Shown one piece after another: positions 36,375 to 45,210 of a stretch of 45,210 bases of DNA. This DNA comes from PNAI01 sp964575715 (GTDB taxonomy: Bacteria > Pseudomonadota > Alphaproteobacteria > Rhizobiales > Xanthobacteraceae). The notes beneath the pieces were generated by a model. It was not told where the DNA came from. It worked only from the letters and a program-made list of their open reading frames with translations, and searched no databases. Position 1 is the stretch's first letter; the number at the start of each line of letters is the position of its first letter. The stretch covers positions 1-45,210 of the forward strand of contig CAZNSG010000034.1 in the NCBI GenBank assembly GCA_964575715.1. The letters run 5' to 3'. The position numbers were made by a program, and so were the translations under genes.

Positions 36375-37871
36375 ATGCCGTCGAGCAAATTCAAATCATC
36401 GTCATCGAGCTTTGTCGAGCGGCACGCGCTTTGGACCGATGCGCAGGCGCGCGCCGCAACTGCTGTGGACAAGGCGATCAAGCGGCACAAGATCGAATTG
36501 GTGCGCTTCTCGTTTCCCGATCAACACGGCATCTTGCGCGGCAAGACGCTCGTGGCTGCCGAAGCGCCACGCGCCATGCGCGATGGCGTCACCATGACCA
36601 GCACGCTGCTTGCGAAAGACACATCGCACCGCAACGTTTTTTCCGTGTTCGGGGCTGGCGGAGGCATGGGCATTGCCGAAATGGAGGGCGCCGGAAATTT
36701 TGTCATGGTCGCCGATCCGGCAACCTTTCGCGTGCTGCCCTGGGCAGAGAACACCGGCTGGCTGCTGTGCGACTGCTATTTCCCGAACGGCAAGCCGGTG
36801 CCGATCGCGACGCGCCAGCTTTATCGCGATGCGCTGGCAAAGCTGGCCAAGGCCGGTTTCGATTATTTGGCCGGACTTGAGGTCGAGTTTCATCTGTTCA
36901 AGATCGAAGACCAGCGGCTTGCACCCGCGACGCTCACCTGGCCGTCCGAGCCGCCGATCGTGAGCCACACGACGCACGGATTCCAGTATCTGACCGAGGG
37001 GCGCTACGACCAGGTTGCTCCGATCATGGATGTCTTGAGGAACAACATTGTCGCACTCGGGCTGCCGCTCAAGTCGCTGGAGGTAGAGTTCGGCCCGAGC
37101 CAATACGAATTTACCTTCGCGCCCGAAGTGGGTATGGCGCCCGCCGACATGATGGTGCTGTTGCGCAGCGCCATGAAGCAGGTGGCGCGGCGGCACGGCT
37201 ATCTCGTGAGCTTCATGTGCCGGCCGCGGCTGCCCAACACGTTGGCCAGCGGCTGGCACCTGCATCAGTCGCTGCTGCACGCTAAGTCGAGGGCCAACGC
37301 TTTTGTGTCGAAGGACAAAAAGGAACTGCTCTCGCCGCTCGGCCGCGGCTTTCTCGCGGGTCTGTTAGCGCATGCACGCGCGGCGGCGGCATTCACCACG
37401 CCGACGCTCAACGGTTACAAGCGCTATCACGGCGTCAACTCGATGGCGCCGATTCAGGCGATCTGGGCGCGCGACAATCGCGGCGTGATGGTGCGTCTGA
37501 TGGGTGAAGCGGGCGATCCGGCGACGCATCTGGAAAACCGCGTCGGAGAGCCGCTGGCCAATCCCTATCTGTACATGGCCTCGCAGATCTATGCCGGGCT
37601 CGACGGCATCGTGCGCAAGCTCGATCCCGGCGCGTCCGCCGATGCGCCCTACGAAGTCTCCGCCGAGCCGTTGCCCAAAACCTTGCAAGAGGCGCTGAAA
37701 GCGTTGCGCAAGGACGAGTGTTTCCGCGCCGGTTTCGGCGAGGCGTTCGTGAATTACTACGCCCACATCAAGGATGCCGAGATTGCCCGTTTCCGCAAAG
37801 ATGACAAGGACGGCAAGGACCCCGCGGAAGTCACCGATTGGGAGCAGCGGGAATATTTCGACATGTTTTGA
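36375..37871 (+). CDS. Glutamine-synthetase-family ligase (gamma-glutamyl-amide type)
   Basis: A 498-residue GS-fold enzyme. Active-site segments are LAGLEVEFHLF (metal-binding glutamates), ASGWHLHQSLL, NGYKRYHGVNSMAPIQAIWA and ENRVGEPLANPYLY. Length, the divergent N-terminus and the catabolic setting argue against the housekeeping GlnA. Related enzymes ligate glutamate to amines, for example in polyamine or aniline breakdown; that role here is inference. ATG 36375 is taken as start; the nearest Shine-Dalgarno-like GGGAGG sits in a repeat 14 nt away, so translation may be weak or start differently. Confidence 0.85.
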   Translation: MPSSKFKSSSSSFVERHALWTDAQARAATAVDKAIKRHKIELVRFSFPDQHGILRGKTLVAAEAPRAMRDGVTMTSTLLAKDTSHRNVFSVFGAGGGMGIAEMEGAGNFVMVADPATFRVLPWAENTGWLLCDCYFPNGKPVPIATRQLYRDALAKLAKAGFDYLAGLEVEFHLFKIEDQRLAPATLTWPSEPPIVSHTTHGFQYLTEGRYDQVAPIMDVLRNNIVALGLPLKSLEVEFGPSQYEFTFAPEVGMAPADMMVLLRSAMKQVARRHGYLVSFMCRPRLPNTLASGWHLHQSLLHAKSRANAFVSKDKKELLSPLGRGFLAGLLAHARAAAAFTTPTLNGYKRYHGVNSMAPIQAIWARDNRGVMVRLMGEAGDPATHLENRVGEPLANPYLYMASQIYAGLDGIVRKLDPGASADAPYEVSAEPLPKTLQEALKALRKDECFRAGFGEAFVNYYAHIKDAEIARFRKDDKDGKDPAEVTDWEQREYFDMF

Positions 37872-37984
37872 ATGGCGCGAGGCTGTCGCCACTCGCGCGA
37901 GCGCGGGTGGACGCAGGGCTTGCACGCTGCAAAATTGCCTCAAATGCGATATCTTGTTTCTTGGATACTTTCGCGGGTGAAATG

Positions 37985-38211
37985 ATACCAACCCGTATAA
38001 ATTCTGACTGGTCATTCCGGGGCGCCCGCCGTAGCCCGAAGGGCGAAGGCGTGGCGAACCCGGAATCCATCATCACCGCCGGTGGTTATGGATTCCGGCC
38101 CTTGCCGCCGATCTCGGGTTTACCCGAGATCGGATTTCAGAAGATTCCAAGTCGGCCAAGGCCGACTTGGATCGCGGCTCGGCCGGAATGACGAATTGAG
38201 AGAGTTGGTAT
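37985..38211. repeat. ATACCAAC-ended repeat, left copy
   Basis: A 227-bp element from ATACCAACCCGTATAAATTC to AGAGAGTTGGTAT. Inside are GGTCATTCCGGGG and CCGGAATGAC arms, GGAATCCATCATC and TTATGGATTCC, plus two hairpin modules also found in the MITE-like elements (38108-38133 and 38147-38170). It is the reverse orientation of the repeat at 38959-39107. Its last bases supply AT of the TPR gene start codon. It fills the gap after the ligase gene; the 113 bp before it hold nothing recognisable. Confidence 0.85.
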
Positions 38212-38938
38212 GATGCGGCTTGCAGCGGCGATTGTCCTGCTCATCGCCATATACGCAGCGGCCAGTCCGTTACTGGCCGGCAGCAAGCAGGATTGGAAGG
38301 ACTGCCGGGCCGATCATCCCGACCGCAATATCGCCGGCTGCACGAAAATCATCGAGGGCCGCGGCGAGTCGGTAAAAAATCGCGCCGCCGCCTATTACAG
38401 CCGCGGCAGCGCCTTTGGCGAGAGAAGCGATTACAGCCGCGCGCTCGCCGACTACTTTGAGGCGATCAAGCTCAATCCGAATAATTTCGATATCTACATT
38501 AGCCGCGGCTTCATCTACGAAGCCAAGGGCGAGCGGGATCGCGCCATCGCCGATTACTCCGAGGCAATCCGGCTCAATCCAAAATTCTCCTCGGTGTATT
38601 TCACGCGCGGCAACGCCTACGAAGGCAAGGGCGAGCACGACCTCGCCATCGCCGATTACTCGGAAGCGATCCGGCTCTATCCCAAACATGCCAACGCCTT
38701 TTACAGCCGCGGCATGGTGTTGGAGAAAAAGGGCGAGTTCGATCGCGCCATCGCGGACCATACCGCTGCGATAAAACTCCATCCCGGCTATGCCGCCGCC
38801 TACAGCAGCCGCGCCAGTGCTCATCGCGCCAAGGGCGAGCGAGAGCATGCCATCGCGGATTATCGCCGCGCGCTCGCCGTCAATCCGGGTCTGCAGGCGG
38901 CCAAGGATGCGCTCAAGGCGCTCGGCGTAAATCCGTGA
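38210..38938 (+). CDS. Secreted tetratricopeptide-repeat protein
   Basis: A 242-residue protein with a signal peptide (residues 1-23, hydrophobic AAAIVLLIAIYAAASPLLAG). Five TPR units follow at about 57-90, 91-124, 125-158, 159-192 and 193-226, each with the pattern YxSRGxAxxxKGExDRAIADYxEAIRLNP. A short cysteine-containing stretch (DCRADHPDRNIAGCTKI) lies between signal and repeats. It probably acts in the periplasm as a protein-interaction scaffold; partners are unknown. ATG 38210 overlaps the terminus of the upstream repeat, and ATG 38213 is equally possible. The gene is bracketed by inverted copies of one repeat. Confidence 0.85.
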   Translation: MMRLAAAIVLLIAIYAAASPLLAGSKQDWKDCRADHPDRNIAGCTKIIEGRGESVKNRAAAYYSRGSAFGERSDYSRALADYFEAIKLNPNNFDIYISRGFIYEAKGERDRAIADYSEAIRLNPKFSSVYFTRGNAYEGKGEHDLAIADYSEAIRLYPKHANAFYSRGMVLEKKGEFDRAIADHTAAIKLHPGYAAAYSSRASAHRAKGEREHAIADYRRALAVNPGLQAAKDALKALGVNP

Positions 38939-38958
38939 ACGCGCGCAAGCGAGGGCTT

Positions 38959-39106
38959 ATACCAACTCTCACAATTAGTCATTCCGGCCGAGCCGCGTTG
39001 GCGGCGAGAGCCGGAATCCATAAACACCTACGGCGATTATGGATTCCGGGCTCGCGGGCTTCGCCCGCGCCCCGGAATGACGAGTCAGAATTTATGCGGG
39101 TTGGTA

Positions 39107-39107
<1 letters not shown>
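38959..39107. repeat. ATACCAAC-ended repeat, right copy (inverted)
   Basis: A 149-bp element from ATACCAACTCTCACAATT to TTTATGCGGGTTGGTAT, the inverted and shorter relative of 37985-38211. It has the GGTCATTCC-type arms and TTATGGATTCCGG but lacks the two hairpin modules of the left copy. Its final T (39107) is the last base of the gyrB stop codon TAA read on the minus strand. Confidence 0.85.
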
Positions 39108-41542
<2,435 letters not shown>

Positions 41543-41579
41543 CGGGGAAACCTTTGAAACGGGTCATAAATGGGCAAAA

Positions 41580-41752
41580 GAATCGCTCTTGATTTGGCAC
41601 GAATAGCGGCTGCCGTACAGTACAAAGTGACGCCACTAATATGTTGATTCGCTGATAGTTTTTAAAGGGGTGGGGGGTACGAAATGCGGTCTGGAATGAG
41701 GCCTGAAACAGGCTTGGTTCAATCGTGATTTTGAGGGTTAATTTTTCATTAA
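41580..41752. promoter_or_regulatory. gyrB upstream region: CtrA-like box and two GANTC sites
   Basis: In the 257-bp recF-gyrB gap, TTAA (41738-41741), 7 bp, TTAA (41749-41752) matches the CtrA consensus TTAA-N7-TTAA exactly. GANTC, the CcrM methylation site, occurs at 41580-41584 and 41646-41650. The region is AT-richer than its surroundings. A short palindrome GCCTGAAACAGGC (41701-41713) also lies here. Cell-cycle control of gyrB is a hypothesis. Confidence 0.4.
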
Positions 41753-41799
41753 GATTGGTGCAAGAATGGTGCGCTAGGCTGGGTCGGACGCGGGCTTTT

Positions 41800-42936
41800 T
41801 CAGCCGCTGCGCCGCACGTACCCGGGGCTGATCTCGAATATTTCCGCGCGATTTGCCAGCGCGGCAAAGGCGGCCCGATCGGCGCCGGTGATCCAGACCT
41901 GCGAGCCGAGGCGAGCGAGCGCGTCGTAGAGCGCGCTGCGCCGCGCCGGATCGAGATGAGCCACCACCTCGTCGAGCAGCAGCACCGGCGCGAACTCGGT
42001 CATCTCTGCAATGAGCCCGGCATGGGCGAGCACAAGCCCGATCAGCAATGCCTTTTGCTCGCCGGTGGAGGCATCGGCGGCGGGGATGTTCTTGGGCGCG
42101 TAAGTTACGGCGAGGTCGGTCAGGTGCGGGCCGTCGGTGGTGCGCCCGGCGGCGGCATCGCGCGCGCGGTTTTCTTTCAGCACGCTGCGATAGCGGTCCT
42201 CGATTTCGCTCGCCGGATGCTCCGCCAGCATGCGCTCGATCCAGCCGTCGAGTGCGATCTCGGCGGCGGGAAATGCGTCGTCCTTGCGGGCGGCGAGCGC
42301 GCCCGCCAATCGGCGCACGGTCTCCGCGCGCATGGCCGCCACCGCCACGGCAAGCTCGGCGGTTTCGTGCTCGACGGCGTCGAGCCAATGGGGATCGGGG
42401 CGGGGCTCTTCCAGCAAGCGATTGCGCGAGCGCAGGCTGCGCTCGAGCGCGGCGACGCGGCCGGAGTGCTCGGCGTCGACCGCGAGCACGAGACGGTCCA
42501 GGAACCGGCGGCGCTCGGAGGCAGATCCGCTAAAGAGCGCATCCATGGCGGGGGTAAGCCAGACCACGCGCAGATGATCGGCGAAGGCTGAGGCCGAGGC
42601 GACCGGCTCGCGATCGATCCGACACTTGCGTGTTGGCGTTGCGTCGACGGCGGGCGGCTCGATGCCGGTGCCGAGCGTCGCAAGGCCAAGCATGCCTTCG
42701 ATCTTGGCCGAAACCGCCCAAGAACCGTCGCCTTCGCTGAACGCGATCTCTTCAAACGTGGCGCGGCGCAGGCCGCGTCCCGGCAGCAACAGGGAAATCG
42801 CTTCGATCAGATTGGTCTTGCCGGCGCCGTTGGGCCCGATGAGAAGCACGAGGTTGCCCGCCACATCGAAACCCGCCGCGCGGTAGCTGCGGAAATTGCT
42901 CAGACTGAGATGGCGGATGGCGGCGGCGGAGGTCAT
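41800..42936 (-). CDS. recF: DNA replication and repair protein RecF
   Basis: A 378-residue SMC-like ATPase that loads RecA at gaps with RecOR. Walker A is LIGPNGAGKTNLIEAISLL (near residues 32-50). The ABC-type signature region is STGEQKALLIGLVLAHA, and Walker B is PVLLLDEVVAHLD. It lies between the DUF559 cassette and gyrB; in relatives it normally follows dnaN directly or closely. The 5' region has no obvious ribosome site and begins 24 bp from a REP-like palindrome. Confidence 0.97.
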   Translation of the reverse strand: MTSAAAIRHLSLSNFRSYRAAGFDVAGNLVLLIGPNGAGKTNLIEAISLLLPGRGLRRATFEEIAFSEGDGSWAVSAKIEGMLGLATLGTGIEPPAVDATPTRKCRIDREPVASASAFADHLRVVWLTPAMDALFSGSASERRRFLDRLVLAVDAEHSGRVAALERSLRSRNRLLEEPRPDPHWLDAVEHETAELAVAVAAMRAETVRRLAGALAARKDDAFPAAEIALDGWIERMLAEHPASEIEDRYRSVLKENRARDAAAGRTTDGPHLTDLAVTYAPKNIPAADASTGEQKALLIGLVLAHAGLIAEMTEFAPVLLLDEVVAHLDPARRSALYDALARLGSQVWITGADRAAFAALANRAEIFEISPGYVRRSG

Positions 42937-42960
42937 GGCGTAAAACCCGCTGAGACCGGC

Positions 42961-43023
42961 TGACCCTCTCCCCTTGTGGGAGAGTGTGGTCCCGAGCGGA
43001 GCGAGGGACCGGGTGAGGGGTCA
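42961..43023. repeat. REP-like palindrome on the 3' side of the DUF559 gene
   Basis: It starts with TGACCCTCTCCC and ends CCGGGTGAGGGGTCA, with inner arms CTCTCCCC/GGGAGAG and GTCCC/GGGAC. The last 15 bases are the exact reverse complement of the first 15 of the repeat at 43392. Its last three bases (TCA, plus strand) are the TGA stop codon of the DUF559 gene. Confidence 0.85.
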
Positions 43024-43392
43024 ACGATTGTCGGGATTGAGATGCGTGAAAAGATCTTCAAGAATTGACACTGGCTGCCTGAGGACATCGTTGTTCCAAT
43101 AGCGCAAGACACGAAAGCCTTCTTGCCTCAAAACGGCATCGCGTATTTTATCGCGTGGCGATGAAGCGTGTTGGCTACCATCGATCTCAACGACGAGGCG
43201 TTGGTCGAAGCAGACGAAGTCCAAGATATAGTTGCGAAACGGAACCTGCCGTCGAAATTTGTGAGCTGCTAGTCGCCGGTCGCGCAACAAATGCAACATT
43301 GCGCTTTCGGCATCAGTTGGCCCGCGTCGCATCCGTTTCGCGTGCTTCAAGCCGAGATGATTAACAGGACGGTGGTGTGCGCCGATCGGCAT
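43021..43392 (-). CDS. DUF559 endonuclease-like protein
   Basis: A 123-residue protein of the DUF559 family, a Vsr/restriction-endonuclease-like fold. The core is FRRQVPFRNYILDFVCFDQR then LVVEIDGSQH, where D and the later E-x-D-G give the PD-(D/E)XK-type acidic site; RDAVLRQEGFRVLRYWNNDV follows. An N-terminal RGPTDAESAMLHLLRDRRL helix is typical. It interrupts the dnaN-recF neighbourhood. Start and stop codons coincide with the ends of two inverted 15-bp perfect repeats, and GAGGGG just before the ATG is repeat-derived. This looks like a mobile cassette. Confidence 0.85.
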   Translation of the reverse strand: MPIGAHHRPVNHLGLKHAKRMRRGPTDAESAMLHLLRDRRLAAHKFRRQVPFRNYILDFVCFDQRLVVEIDGSQHASSPRDKIRDAVLRQEGFRVLRYWNNDVLRQPVSILEDLFTHLNPDNR

Positions 43393-43484
43393 GACCCCTC
43401 ACCCGGCTCGCACGCAGCCAAGCTTGCGCAGGCTGCGTAAACTTGCCTGCGTGCTCGCCACCCTCTCCCACAGGGGGAGAGGGT
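43392..43484. repeat. REP-like palindrome on the 5' side of the DUF559 gene
   Basis: It starts TGACCCCTCACCCGG at the base that pairs with A of the DUF559 start codon and ends in CCCTCTCCCACAGGGGGAGAGGG. In the middle (43413-43437) is a hairpin module, CGCAGCC and GGCTGCG arms with AAGCTTGCGCA between them, that is also found in MITE-like copy B. The gene-free stretch to dnaN contains nothing else. Confidence 0.85.
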
Positions 43485-43506
43485 TATCGAGCCCACGGTT
43501 AGGCTA

Positions 43507-44625
43507 TCACACCCGCATCGGCATCAGCACATAGAGCGCGCCCTTGGCGTCCTTGTCCTGGATGAGCGTGGGAGAACCGGGATCGGCGAATTTGAGCAGG
43601 GCGACCTCGCCGTCGAGCTGGGCGGCGATGTCGAGCAGGTAGCGCGAGTTAAATCCGATATCGACCGGATCGGAAGCATACTCGACTTCAAGCTCTTCGG
43701 TGGCGCTGCCCGAGTCCGGATTGGTCACGGAAAGCACCAGCCGGCCACCGGTGAGCGAGAGCTTGACTGCGCGGCCGCGCTCGCTCGAGACGGTGGAAAC
43801 GCGGTCGACGGCGGCTTCGAAGTTCTTTTTGTCGACGGTGAGCTCCTTGTCGTTGCCGACCGGGATCACGCGCGCGTAGTCGGGGAAAGTGCCGTCGATC
43901 AGCTTGGAGGTGAGCACAACAGCACCAATGGTGAATCGGATCTTGGCCAGCGAAAGCTCGATGCCGACTTCCGCATTGCTGTCCTCGATCAGGCGCTGCA
44001 CTTCACCCACGGTCTTGCGCGGGATGATGATGCCGGGCATGCCGGCGGCGCCGGCGGGGAGTGCAAGCTCGAATTGCGCCAGACGATGGCCATCGGTCGC
44101 AACCGCGCGCAGCTTAGCCGCCTTGTCGGAGCCCATGGTGTGCAGATAGATGCCATTGAGATAGTAACGCGTCTCTTCGGTCGAAATCGCAAACTGGGTT
44201 TTGTCGATGAGACGCTTGAGCTCCGCCGCGGCGAGCTTGAATTTGTGCGACATGTCACCGGCGGTGAGATCGGGGAAATCGCTCTCCGGCAGCGTCTGCA
44301 GCGTAAACCGCGAGCGTCCAGCGCGGATCGAGAGCACCGCGCGGTCGCCGGAGGCCTCGATCACGACCTGCGAGCCTTCGGGCAGCTTGCGCGCGATCTC
44401 ATAGAACATATGCGCGGGCACGGTGGTGGCGCCGCCGGGAGAGACCTCGGCGGCAATGCTCTCGACCACTTCGAGGTCGAGGTCGGTGGCCTTGAGATGA
44501 AGCGCAGATTTCTCCGCCCGCACCAGCACATTGGCGAGGATGGGGATGGTGTTGCGGCGCTCAACCACGCGGTGCATGTGGGAGAGCGATTTGAGCAGCT
44601 CTGCGCGCTCGACGGTAACCTTCAT
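43507..44625 (-). CDS. dnaN: DNA polymerase III beta subunit (sliding clamp)
   Basis: A 372-residue beta clamp that tethers DNA polymerase III and many partners to DNA. The start MKVTVERAELLKSLSHMHRV is typical; an upstream frame adds MLPWQAGFR without similarity. Three clamp domains are present, with the end KDAKGALYVLMPMRV matching the conserved C-terminus. It lies downstream of dnaA, with a 171-bp gap. The gap has no T-run terminator or DnaA box that I could see, only an imperfect TTTTGG/CCAAAA inverted repeat. Confidence 0.98.
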   Translation of the reverse strand: MKVTVERAELLKSLSHMHRVVERRNTIPILANVLVRAEKSALHLKATDLDLEVVESIAAEVSPGGATTVPAHMFYEIARKLPEGSQVVIEASGDRAVLSIRAGRSRFTLQTLPESDFPDLTAGDMSHKFKLAAAELKRLIDKTQFAISTEETRYYLNGIYLHTMGSDKAAKLRAVATDGHRLAQFELALPAGAAGMPGIIIPRKTVGEVQRLIEDSNAEVGIELSLAKIRFTIGAVVLTSKLIDGTFPDYARVIPVGNDKELTVDKKNFEAAVDRVSTVSSERGRAVKLSLTGGRLVLSVTNPDSGSATEELEVEYASDPVDIGFNSRYLLDIAAQLDGEVALLKFADPGSPTLIQDKDAKGALYVLMPMRV

Positions 44626-44796
44626 GCGAAAGCCTGCTTGCCAAGGTAGCAACGCTTAAAAGGGGGAGATGAAGGTGGCGCGGATGCAAGCATTTCGCAA
44701 GGGCACTGGAAAATTGCCCAGGCGTTTTACCCAGCCATTTTGGATGCCCCCTCAGATGCCAAAACTGCCATGTTCGCTGAGGGCGGCGCGCGCTGC

Positions 44797-45210
44797 TTAC
44801 TCCTGCAATTGGCGCTTGAGCAGCTCGATCTCGTCGGCGAGAGCCGCGTCATTGCCGACCAGGTTTTCGATCTTGCGCACCGCATGCAGCACGGTGGTGT
44901 GATCGCGGCCTCCGAAGCGGCGGCCGATCTCGGGCAACGAGCGCAGCGTCAAAGTCTTGGCGAGGTACATCGCTACCTGGCGCGGGCGCACAACATTGGC
45001 GGTGCGGCGCGAGGACAAGAGATCGGCGCGGCTCACATTGTATTGGCGCGCGACGATGCGCTGGATTTCCTCGATCTTGACGCGCTTGGGCTCTTGCGGC
45101 CGGATCAGATCGCGCACCTCGCGCTCGGCCATTTCCATGGTGACGAGCTGGCCGGTCAGCTTGTTGTGGGCGAGCAGACGGTTGACCGCGCCTTCGAGGT
45201 CGCGCCCGTT
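44797..45210 (-). CDS. dnaA: Chromosomal replication initiator DnaA (C-terminal part)
   Basis: The last 137 residues of DnaA; the rest lies beyond the right window edge. The frame enters with NGRDLEGAVNRLLAHNK (end of the AAA+ domain, sensor-2 arginine region) and continues into DNA-binding domain IV. That domain has the DnaA-box-binding signature GGRDHTTVLHAVRKIE and the basic loop SRADLLSSRRTANVVRPRQV. It ends KRQLQE. Nothing looks unusual. Confidence 0.98.
   Translation of the reverse strand, partial: NGRDLEGAVNRLLAHNKLTGQLVTMEMAEREVRDLIRPQEPKRVKIEEIQRIVARQYNVSRADLLSSRRTANVVRPRQVAMYLAKTLTLRSLPEIGRRFGGRDHTTVLHAVRKIENLVGNDAALADEIELLKRQLQE

Noticed and set aside
36375..37871. Housekeeping glutamine synthetase glnA
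   Set aside because: The N-terminus is divergent, the length and setting differ, and no glnB neighbour is present; a specialised glutamyl ligase fits better.
44626..44796. Intrinsic terminator between dnaA and dnaN
   Set aside because: The TTTTGG/CCAAAA inverted repeat is imperfect, has a long loop and no following T-run.
41543..45210. Replication origin near dnaA/gyrB
   Set aside because: No cluster of DnaA boxes (TTATCCACA-like) was seen in the gaps; a single CtrA-like box and gene content are not enough to call oriC.

Overview
The window is a high-GC chromosomal segment of an alphaproteobacterium, most likely Hyphomicrobiales (Bradyrhizobium/Xanthobacteraceae-like). This rests on gene order (rimP-nusA-ylxR-infB-rbfA-truB; miaB-phoH-ybeY-corC-lnt-xre-metK-trmB; murJ-trpS-usp-nfuA-tsaB-rimI-fur; dnaA-dnaN-recF-gyrB), on a Fur-family protein of alphaproteobacterial type, on DUF2336 and DUF559 genes, and on many palindromic intergenic repeats. 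I know no database result for any gene; family calls come from motifs.

Layout. 1-6.9 kb: the minus-strand translation/transcription operon rimP to truB (truB cut by the window edge), with a two-hairpin leader before rimP. 7.0-8.1 kb: a plus-strand DUF2336 gene ending inside a repeat. 8.4-17.2 kb: a minus-strand housekeeping run (miaB, phoH, ybeY, corC, lnt, an XRE regulator, metK, trmB). 17.3-21.3 kb: an accessory MFS exporter and an orphan CoxL-type molybdenum hydroxylase subunit separated by palindromes. 21.4-27.3 kb: fur, rimI, tsaB, nfuA, a universal stress protein, trpS and murJ. 27.4-29.4 kb: a PfkB kinase and a secreted metallo-beta-lactamase-fold protein. 29.8-37.9 kb: an accessory catabolic block with two flavin hydroxylases (one a clear PobA), a DUF1932 dehydrogenase, an alpha/beta hydrolase, a phthalate-type Rieske oxygenase and a glutamine-synthetase-like ligase. 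38.2-38.9 kb: a secreted TPR protein. 39.1-45.2 kb: gyrB, recF, a small DUF559 nuclease gene, dnaN and the end of dnaA.

The most unusual content is the repeat layer. Three repeat families occur as inverted pairs around genes: (1) 20-bp-TIR, MITE-like elements (29484-29760 and 35911-36251) bracket the catabolic genes, and one copy has a 9-bp target duplication inside a REP-like palindrome; (2) ATACCAAC-ended repeats bracket the TPR gene; (3) TGACCCCTCACCC palindromes bracket the DUF559 gene exactly at its start and stop codons. Short hairpin modules are shared between these otherwise unrelated families and differ by compensatory base changes. Several gene ends (DUF2336 stop, ybeY start, TPR start, gyrB stop, both ends of DUF559) lie inside repeat termini.

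No tRNA, rRNA, CRISPR array, transposase or phage gene was recognised.
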